Part shown: positions 1-5,777 of the stretch, piece by piece
Numbering within the stretch: the first letter of the stretch is position 1
Layout: every line of letters starts with the position of its first letter
Assembly: GCA_016205085.1 (NCBI GenBank)
Contig: JACQJN010000059.1
Span: 1-11,295 of the forward strand
Reading direction: 5' to 3'
DNA: 11,295 nucleotides
DNA from: Elusimicrobiota bacterium
GTDB taxonomy: Bacteria > Elusimicrobiota > Elusimicrobia > JACQJN01
Notes under the pieces: model-generated
The model's input: the letters and a program-made list of their open reading frames with translations, nothing else
Databases searched by the model: none
What the model was told of the DNA's origin: nothing
Made by a program: the position numbers and the translations under genes

Positions 1-1
1 C

Positions 2-2365
2 AAGAAATTTTACTGCCTGGTCATGTTCCCCTACCCGTCCGGAAAGGCCCATATGGGCCACCTGCGCAACTACGCCATCGGAGACGTCCTAGCACGATAC
101 AAACGGATGACTGGCTACGATGTTCTGCACCCCATTGGCTGGGATGCCTTTGGACTGCCCGCCGAAAACGCCGCCATCAAACATAAAATTGAGCCGGAAA
201 CATGGATCCGTGAGAATATCGCTGCCATGAAAAAATCCTTTAAATCCTGGGGGGTTTCCTATGACTGGTCGCGGGAAATCGCCACCTGTGATCCCGAATA
301 TTACCGCTGGAATCAATGGTTTTTTTTGCAGCTCTATAAAAAGGGATCCGCTTATCGGAAAAAATCTCCCGTCAACTTCTGCCCCGGGTGTCAAACCGTT
401 CTGGCCAATGAACAGGTATCCGCAGAACAAACCTGCTGGCGCTGCGATTCTGAGGTGTTACTGAAAGATATAGAACAATGGTTCTTGAAAATCACCGCCT
501 ACTCCGATGACCTGCTGCAGGACCACGCCCACCTGACACAGGGCTGGCCCGAACGGGTATTGACCATGCAAAAAAACTGGATCGGAAAATCGGAAGGAGC
601 CGAAATAGATTTCGAAATTTCCGGAGAGAACTCAAAAGTTACGGTGTTCACCACCAGGCCGGACACCCTTCTTGGCGCCACATTTCTGGCTTTGGCCCCG
701 GAACACCCCTTCTCAATATCCCTCTGCACTCCCGAGAACAAGACAGGGGTCGAGAAATTTATCCAACGCATCAAACGCCTCACCTCCATTCAGAGGAAAA
801 CAAAAGCACTGAGTGCCGATAAAGATGGAGTCTTTACGGGAGCTTACGCCATCCATCCTCTTACCAGCGAAAAAATACCGGTATGGATTTCCGACTACGT
901 CCTGATGGAGTACGGCACAGGCGCACTTATGGCGGTCCCTGCGCATGACCAAAGGGATTTTGATTTCGCCAAACACCACCAACTCCCCATCAAACAGGTT
1001 ATTCTCCCGGCCAATTCCAAACCGGAAAAATTAACCAAGGCTTTTGAGGGTGAGGGAATCATGATCAACTCGGGCCCCTTCGATGGAATGCCTTCCCAGG
1101 AAGCTAAACATAAAATTGTAGAGCAACTAAAAAAAAGCGAGAAAGCAAAACCAGTTATCCGATACCGCCTGAAAGATTGGCTCATCTCTCGACAAAGGGC
1201 CTGGGGGACTCCCATCCCCATCCTTTATTGCACCAAGTGCGGAACAATTCCCGTGCCGGAGAAGGAATTACCGGTTCTGTTACCCAAAGGCGCCCCTTAC
1301 ACAGGCAAAGGGGAATCTCCCTTGGCACAGATGAAAAACTTCGTTCAAGCTACCTGCCCACGCTGCCAAGGCTCGGCCCGCAGGGAAACAGACACCTTGG
1401 ACACGTTTGTGGATTCCTCCTGGTACTATGCCCGGTATCTGGATCCTAAAAATACAGAAACCCCCTTCTCGTTTAAAAAAGCAAAGACCTGGCTTCCCGT
1501 GGATCAATATGTCGGAGGCATAGAACACGCCTGCATGCACTTGATCTACGCTCGATTCTTCCACAAAACCATGCGGGACCTCAATCTTCTAAGCGGACCT
1601 GAGCCTTTTATCCGACTGCTCTGCCAAGGCATGGTCACCCTGGGAGGGTCCGCGATGTCTAAATCCAAAGGAAATGTTGTGGATCCGGATATTATCGTAG
1701 GAAAATATGGAGCAGATACTGCACGGCTATTTATCTTATTCGCCGCGCCTCCGGAACAAAGCCTGGAGTGGTCTGATGAAGGCGTGGAGGGAACTTGGAG
1801 ATTCCTGAATCGGACGTGGAGGCTCACCGAGCAGATCCTGGATTCTAAAATCTCTCCTACCGCATCCGTTCCCTCCAAAGAATTTCTATGCAAGCTACAC
1901 CAAACCATCCGGAAAGTGACTCAGGACCTGGAGCGCTTCAGCTTCAACACCGCCATCGCAGAATTACACAAATTGGTGAATGCCCTATACGCCTATCCCA
2001 CCCTGGGGGATGATCTGTCTCGGGAAGGTTTGCGATATCTGATCCTGCTGTTAGCCCCTTTTGCTCCCCATCTGGCAGAGGAAATCTGGGAAAAATTGGG
2101 ACATTCCCAATCCATTTTCAAAGAGCCCTGGCCCCAATCAAACCCGGAGTACTTGGTGGAAGAAGAAATCCAGATCGCCGTACAAGTCAACGGGAAAGTG
2201 CGGACTCATCTTAAAATCTCATCCGCCTCCTCCGAGGAGGAAATACAGAAACAAGCGCTATCCCTGGAAAAAGTTCGCGAATGGATCACGGATCAATCTG
2301 TTCATAAAGTGGTGGTGGTCCCACGCAGGCTTGTAAACATTGTCACCGCTAACTCAAGAAAATAA
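2..2365 (+). CDS. leuS: Leucyl-tRNA synthetase, 5' end cut by the window
   Basis: Class I aminoacyl-tRNA synthetase that charges tRNA-Leu with leucine in the cytoplasm. The reading frame is open from base 2, and the residues before the first Met (KKFYCLV) match the family pattern preceding MFPYPSG, so the true start lies upstream of the window. The HIGH-type motif HMGH is at 50-61 and the KMSKS-type motif AMSKS at 1652-1666. Zinc-type CxxC pairs are at 380-391 and 434-445, and again at 1229-1240 and 1355-1366. The CP1 editing domain is present, with TTRPDTLLG and the AVPAHDQRD segment whose Asp is needed for editing in characterised enzymes. The anticodon-binding region and the small C-terminal domain (VQVNGKVR) are complete. 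The visible part, 787 residues, fits a family length of about 820-860. It heads the operon with lptE and holA. No defects are seen. Confidence 0.97.
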   Translation, partial: KKFYCLVMFPYPSGKAHMGHLRNYAIGDVLARYKRMTGYDVLHPIGWDAFGLPAENAAIKHKIEPETWIRENIAAMKKSFKSWGVSYDWSREIATCDPEYYRWNQWFFLQLYKKGSAYRKKSPVNFCPGCQTVLANEQVSAEQTCWRCDSEVLLKDIEQWFLKITAYSDDLLQDHAHLTQGWPERVLTMQKNWIGKSEGAEIDFEISGENSKVTVFTTRPDTLLGATFLALAPEHPFSISLCTPENKTGVEKFIQRIKRLTSIQRKTKALSADKDGVFTGAYAIHPLTSEKIPVWISDYVLMEYGTGALMAVPAHDQRDFDFAKHHQLPIKQVILPANSKPEKLTKAFEGEGIMINSGPFDGMPSQEAKHKIVEQLKKSEKAKPVIRYRLKDWLISRQRAWGTPIPILYCTKCGTIPVPEKELPVLLPKGAPYTGKGESPLAQMKNFVQATCPRCQGSARRETDTLDTFVDSSWYYARYLDPKNTETPFSFKKAKTWLPVDQYVGGIEHACMHLIYARFFHKTMRDLNLLSGPEPFIRLLCQGMVTLGGSAMSKSKGNVVDPDIIVGKYGADTARLFILFAAPPEQSLEWSDEGVEGTWRFLNRTWRLTEQILDSKISPTASVPSKEFLCKLHQTIRKVTQDLERFSFNTAIAELHKLVNALYAYPTLGDDLSREGLRYLILLLAPFAPHLAEEIWEKLGHSQSIFKEPWPQSNPEYLVEEEIQIAVQVNGKVRTHLKISSASSEEEIQKQALSLEKVREWITDQSVHKVVVVPRRLVNIVTANSRK

Positions 2366-2370
2366 AGGAG
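2364..2370 (+). promoter_or_regulatory. Ribosome binding site of lptE
   Basis: AAAGGAG lies 6 nt before the ATG at 2377 and overlaps the leuS stop codon (2363-2365). This fixes the lptE start and implies translation closely linked to leuS. It is the clearest Shine-Dalgarno sequence in the window; holA, rpsT, murJ and both peptidase genes lack a comparable one. Confidence 0.75.
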
Positions 2371-2376
2371 ATTGAT

Positions 2377-2928
2377 ATGCATAAGAAAACTACTTCCCTG
2401 GCCCTCCTAAGCCTTTTTTTGCTTTCCTGTGGCGGGCCTGATGTGACTTATCGTCCCGCTCCCCAGATTCTGCCCATGCACATCAAAAAACTGGCCGTGC
2501 GGCCATTTCTTAATAAAACCCAGCAGTTTGGACTGGAAGAAAAGCTGACGCTGCGAGTCACGGATGAGTTTCTCCGCGACGGCCAATTCCCTGTTGTCCC
2601 GGAAGGACAGGCGGACGGAGCGGTGGTTGGAGAAATTACCAGATATATTCTGACTCCCGTTCAATATGATGCCAATCTTGTCCCCACCGTTTACAAGCTG
2701 GATGTGATCATAAACCTCCAGTTCATCGACAGGACGCGCAACGTCATCCTTTGGACGGAACCCAACTTAAGAGGCATTCAAAACTACGCCGCCCCCACCC
2801 TCCCCGGAGGCATGACGGAAGAACAGGCACGAGAGGCCATCTGGAATATTTTAGCCCGCGATATCGTCAAAAGGACAGTCAAGGGATTTGGAGAAGCCAC
2901 CGGGATTTCAGAAAAAAAAGTTCAGTAA
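2377..2928 (+). CDS. lptE: LptE-like LPS-assembly outer-membrane lipoprotein
   Basis: Small lipoprotein of 183 aa. The N-terminus is a lipoprotein signal: positive residues (HKK), a hydrophobic stretch, and the lipobox LLSC with the lipidated Cys at residue 18. The +2 residue is Gly, compatible with outer-membrane sorting. The mature part contains IKKLAVRPFLNKT, a TDEFLRDGQF segment and the GAVVGEITRY strand, as in LptE/RlpB-family proteins. In that family the protein plugs the LptD beta-barrel and helps deliver lipopolysaccharide to the cell surface. The position between leuS and holA is the same as in Escherichia coli, which strongly supports the call because the sequence family is divergent. 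The start has a good Shine-Dalgarno. The 3' end holds an A8 run (2912-2919) just before the stop, which overlaps the holA start by one base. Confidence 0.82.
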   Translation: MHKKTTSLALLSLFLLSCGGPDVTYRPAPQILPMHIKKLAVRPFLNKTQQFGLEEKLTLRVTDEFLRDGQFPVVPEGQADGAVVGEITRYILTPVQYDANLVPTVYKLDVIINLQFIDRTRNVILWTEPNLRGIQNYAAPTLPGGMTEEQAREAIWNILARDIVKRTVKGFGEATGISEKKVQ

Positions 2929-3953
2929 TGGAACTCAAACCCGAGCAATTTTTAAGGGAATTGTCCCAGAAAAAACTCAGGCCCATTTATTATCTATCGG
3001 GAGAAGAGAAGTGGTTAAAGGAACTGGCCCTTGAGAAACTTAAACAGATATTGGGACGCACCGGCTTTGATTCTCAGACCTGGGAAGGGAATTCCCTGCA
3101 GATCAAAGACTTCGTCTCTTCAGCCGGCACACCGTCTCTGTTCTCTAAATTTAGGCTTTTGATCATAAAACACGCTGAATTTTTGAACGCTGCCTCCCGA
3201 TCTGCCTTGGCGGAATACCTGCAAAAACCGATCGAAAATAGCTGCCTCCTCATTCAAACAGAAGAAAGAAAGCCCGCCAAGGGAGATCCCTTAGCGGCAC
3301 AGGCGGCAACTCAGGGAGCCGTGATCATCTACTGGCCGCTGAGTGAATCGGAGGCGGCGGCATGGGCAGAGAAGTTCCTTGAGGAATCCCATGCAAAAGC
3401 CACACCCGAAGCCATAAAGGCCCTCATTCAAACCGTGGGCACCAGCCTCTCTATTATCTACCAGGAACTCTCCAAGATTTTACTGTACACCCAAGGTCAA
3501 AAGGAGCCGATCAGAGAAGAACAGATACTGGCCTGCCTGGGCTACCAGGCCGAGCAAAACATATTCGACCTGGGCAAGGATCTGCAGGCTAAAGATTTCT
3601 TCAAGGCCCTGCAAAGGCTTCAGGAACACTTAGAGCATGGCCTCGAACCCTTGATGCTGCTCCGGCATATCACTTCTGCTCTGGAAAAAGTGCTGAAAGC
3701 AAAACGCTGGATGGCCAAGGGGGCCCAAGAAGATCAAATCTTTCGGGAGGCGGGGGTCAACCGATTCTTCAACAAAAACTTTATCCAGTGGGTTCAACAA
3801 TGGAAGGGAGAAGAAATTCAGCGAGCCCTGACGGCCTGCCTGGAAATGGAAGGCCGCCTAAAATCCAACGCCAATATCTCGCCGCGGGTCGAACTGGAAC
3901 TATTGCTGGGGGGGTGGGGACAGGAGTTGGGCCGCCTGTTGGGCCAGGCGTGA
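2928..3953 (+). CDS. holA: DNA polymerase III delta subunit (clamp loader)
   Basis: Delta subunit of the DNA polymerase III clamp loader, which opens the beta sliding clamp during replication. It is 341 aa from the ATG at 2928, close to the family size of about 330-345. The frame is open further upstream to a TTG at 2751, but that would overlap most of lptE. The ATG at 2928 shares its A with the lptE stop (TAATG), a standard reinitiation arrangement, and no Shine-Dalgarno is seen nearby. The N-terminus LRPIYYLSGEEKWLKELAL is the degenerate AAA+ domain start typical of HolA, with LFSKFRLLIIKHAEF and LLIQTEERK following. The C-terminal helical collar contains ALQRLQEHLEHGLEPLMLL. Leu- and Phe-rich segments such as SLFSKF resemble the clamp-binding region. 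The last 54 nt overlap rpsT on the other strand. Confidence 0.93.
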   Translation: MELKPEQFLRELSQKKLRPIYYLSGEEKWLKELALEKLKQILGRTGFDSQTWEGNSLQIKDFVSSAGTPSLFSKFRLLIIKHAEFLNAASRSALAEYLQKPIENSCLLIQTEERKPAKGDPLAAQAATQGAVIIYWPLSESEAAAWAEKFLEESHAKATPEAIKALIQTVGTSLSIIYQELSKILLYTQGQKEPIREEQILACLGYQAEQNIFDLGKDLQAKDFFKALQRLQEHLEHGLEPLMLLRHITSALEKVLKAKRWMAKGAQEDQIFREAGVNRFFNKNFIQWVQQWKGEEIQRALTACLEMEGRLKSNANISPRVELELLLGGWGQELGRLLGQA

Positions 3954-4196
3954 TTTTTTACGGGCCGCCGCTTTCCAATGAACCACCCCATGGCGGGCAG
4001 CTCTATCCCAAAGAGAATACACCTTCGGCAACAATGTTCGGGCTTGATCCGTGCTTTTCTTGGAAAACGCCTCTTTGAGTTCTTTGGCGGCTAGCCGAAT
4101 CTTCTTCAAAACGGCGCGGTTGGCCCTTTCCCTTTTCTGCGATTTTCTAAACGCCTTGATGGCACCCGTATGCCGTCCCGTTTTTAGCTTAGCCAT
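3900..4196 (-). CDS. rpsT: 30S ribosomal protein S20
   Basis: Primary 16S rRNA-binding protein of the small ribosomal subunit, 98 aa from the ATG at 4194-4196. A TTG six bases upstream (4202) is in frame, but MAKLKTGRH is the more family-like start. The body is very basic and helical, with SQKRERANRAVLKKIRLAAK near the N-terminus and the conserved LPKVYSLWDRAARHGVVHW followed by KAAARKKSRLAQQ, matching the S20 signature of a buried helix then an Asn/Lys-rich segment. It is about 10 residues longer than the usual 86-90. The extra tail (LLSPPPQQ) is encoded in the 54 nt antisense to the holA 3' end. No Shine-Dalgarno is seen; the start codon lies 18 nt from the divergent murJ start. Confidence 0.93.
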   Translation of the reverse strand: MAKLKTGRHTGAIKAFRKSQKRERANRAVLKKIRLAAKELKEAFSKKSTDQARTLLPKVYSLWDRAARHGVVHWKAAARKKSRLAQQAAQLLSPPPQQ

Positions 4197-4211
4197 TTTC
4201 AAAGTCTACTA

Positions 4212-4241
4212 ATTATGACTTCCAGCGTCAATTCGGTTCAA
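4212..4241 (-). promoter_or_regulatory. Candidate sigma70-type promoter for rpsT, inside murJ
   Basis: Read on the minus strand, TTGAAC (4236-4241) and CATAAT (4212-4217) are separated by 18 nt, matching the -35 and -10 consensus at 4/6 and 5/6 positions. The -10 box overlaps the murJ start codon (4215-4217). A transcript starting about 7 nt downstream would have a leader of roughly 10 nt before the rpsT ATG, in line with the absent Shine-Dalgarno. This is judged by eye; no scoring was run. Confidence 0.35.
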
Positions 4242-5777
4242 TACGCCAAACATATAGGGGGATTCGGGTTAGCCACTCTTTTCTCCAGAATTTTGGGATA
4301 CTTCCGAGATGCCATGGTGGTGGCTCATTTCGGAGGAGGTAGTCTCTCTGACGCCTTTTATGCCGCCTTTAGAGTGGCCAACTTGGTCAGACGCACCATG
4401 GGAGAAGGAGCTCTCTCCGCCTCCTTCGTACCGATTCTGGCAAAAGAAAGACAAAAGGGCAACCAAGAAGCGCAAGATTTCTTCAATGCTCTTTGGTCCG
4501 GAATCGTCATTTTATCAGGGAGTGTCGTCCTACTGGGAATCCTCATTGCCAGGCCCCTGGTTTTGCTGCTGACTTATGGTTTTACCTCCGATCCGGTAAA
4601 ATTTGACCTTACGGTAGAACTCACCCGGATTTTATTTCCCCATCTTCTCTTTGTCACCATGGCAGCTTCGTGCCAAGGCGCCCTCAATGTGGTCCGCCAG
4701 TTCTTTCTGCCCGCCCTGGCCCCCGTCACTTTTTCCCTCTCCCTCATCGCTTACCTGCTTCTGCTGAGAGGAGGGATATTCCCTTTTTATTCCCCCCACA
4801 GCCAAATCATCGGTTTGGCCGTCAGCGCCGTGGTCGGAGGACTTCTGGAATGGCTGCTGCTTTTGCCGTTCCTATTCAAGGCGGGGTTCAAGCTGGCCCT
4901 GCGCAATCCCTGGTCTCATCCCGGAGTCAGACAAGTCCTGTTCCTCATGGGACCTTCCGTCTTAGGTTTGATGACGGACCAATTGGATGTTTTTGTGGAA
5001 ATGATCTTCGCCAGCTTTCTGGAAGAAGGCTCCTTCACCGCCATCTACAACGCCAACCGTTTAATGCAATTGCCCCTGGGACTTTTTGGAGTAGCTACCG
5101 CCAGCGTAGCCCTGCCTCACTTGTCCGAAAAATTGGGGAAAAACGACATGGCCCAGTACCGTGAAACCCTGGGATTGAGCTTGCGCCTCCTGGGCTTTAT
5201 TCTACTTCCCTCCTCCATCGGTCTCATGATCCTGAGCCTGCCCATCATTCAAACCTTGTTCCAGCACGGTCGGTTTACTCTTCACAACAGCCTTATGACT
5301 CATCAGGCCCTCTTCTTTGCTTGTCTGGGATTATTGGCTTACGGTCTGCTCAAAACCATCGTCATTTCTTTTTATTCGCTAAAAGACGCCATCACCCCAT
5401 TAAAAATAAATACCTTGGAGGTCGCTTTGAATGCCACGTTATGTTATGTCTTCATGGGACCTCTCCGAGTGGGAGGGCTGACATTATCGGCCTCTCTGAG
5501 TTCCTGGGTCAGCGTTCTTATTCTCCTAGGCCTGCTTTCCAGAAAAATCGGAGGGATTGGAATGCGCGTCATCCTATTGAGTTGGGCCAAAACAGTTGCT
5601 GCCTGCACCGTCATGGCACTGTTTCTTTGGATGGGCCGGGGCCTCCTTGCCCCTCTTTTACCGCCCTTCGCCCTGGTCCTTGTGTTGGTACCCGTAGGAC
5701 TTTCAAGCTACCTGCTCACAACCCATCTGCTGAAGATGGAGGAGAGGAAAATCATCCTTGGTGTCCTCCGATCTTAA
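4215..5777 (+). CDS. murJ: MurJ/MviN lipid II flippase
   Basis: Polytopic inner-membrane protein of 520 aa in the MOP exporter superfamily. MurJ flips the peptidoglycan precursor lipid II from the cytoplasmic to the periplasmic leaflet. The N-terminal signature is clear: TLFSRILGYFRDAMVVAHFG, then SDAFYAAFRVANLVRR and GEGALSASFVPILAKE, followed by many hydrophobic segments (about 14 by eye) to the C-terminus. Length is typical (about 500-530). The ATG at 4215 is the only reasonable start: no ATG or GTG lies upstream in frame, and no Shine-Dalgarno is seen. It is divergent from rpsT and starts a run of overlapping genes with uvrC (20-nt overlap). Its promoter would have to lie inside rpsT; I could not pick one out. 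Confidence 0.95.
   Translation: MTSSVNSVQYAKHIGGFGLATLFSRILGYFRDAMVVAHFGGGSLSDAFYAAFRVANLVRRTMGEGALSASFVPILAKERQKGNQEAQDFFNALWSGIVILSGSVVLLGILIARPLVLLLTYGFTSDPVKFDLTVELTRILFPHLLFVTMAASCQGALNVVRQFFLPALAPVTFSLSLIAYLLLLRGGIFPFYSPHSQIIGLAVSAVVGGLLEWLLLLPFLFKAGFKLALRNPWSHPGVRQVLFLMGPSVLGLMTDQLDVFVEMIFASFLEEGSFTAIYNANRLMQLPLGLFGVATASVALPHLSEKLGKNDMAQYRETLGLSLRLLGFILLPSSIGLMILSLPIIQTLFQHGRFTLHNSLMTHQALFFACLGLLAYGLLKTIVISFYSLKDAITPLKINTLEVALNATLCYVFMGPLRVGGLTLSASLSSWVSVLILLGLLSRKIGGIGMRVILLSWAKTVAACTVMALFLWMGRGLLAPLLPPFALVLVLVPVGLSSYLLTTHLLKMEERKIILGVLRS
5738..5747 (+). promoter_or_regulatory. Ribosome binding site of uvrC within murJ
   Basis: The purine-rich run GGAGGAGAGG inside the murJ 3' end precedes the candidate uvrC starts TTG 5758 and GTG 5761. 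Spacing from its 3' end is 10 nt to the TTG and 13 nt to the GTG, which slightly favours TTG. The choice changes only one residue. Confidence 0.55.

Noticed and set aside
2751..2927. Upstream extension of holA from a TTG at 2751
   Set aside because: It would overlap the conserved part of lptE, and the added residues do not resemble HolA. The ATG at 2928 gives the family length and start.
3908..3919. G-rich run (seven G, T, four G) as a G-quadruplex
   Set aside because: Only two G-tracts are adjacent; a four-tract quadruplex is not supported, and the run is explained as coding DNA of holA and rpsT.
4197..4202. TTG start for rpsT two codons upstream
   Set aside because: The ATG at 4196 gives the usual MAKLK-type S20 start; TTG would add only two residues and has no better ribosome site.
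4130..4214. Promoter for murJ within rpsT
   Set aside because: No -35/-10 pair with plausible spacing stood out; any choice would be guesswork.
4670..5164. 164-aa plus-strand frame inside murJ
   Set aside because: A Pro/Arg-rich composition typical of an out-of-frame reading of a membrane-protein gene; murJ codes across all of it.
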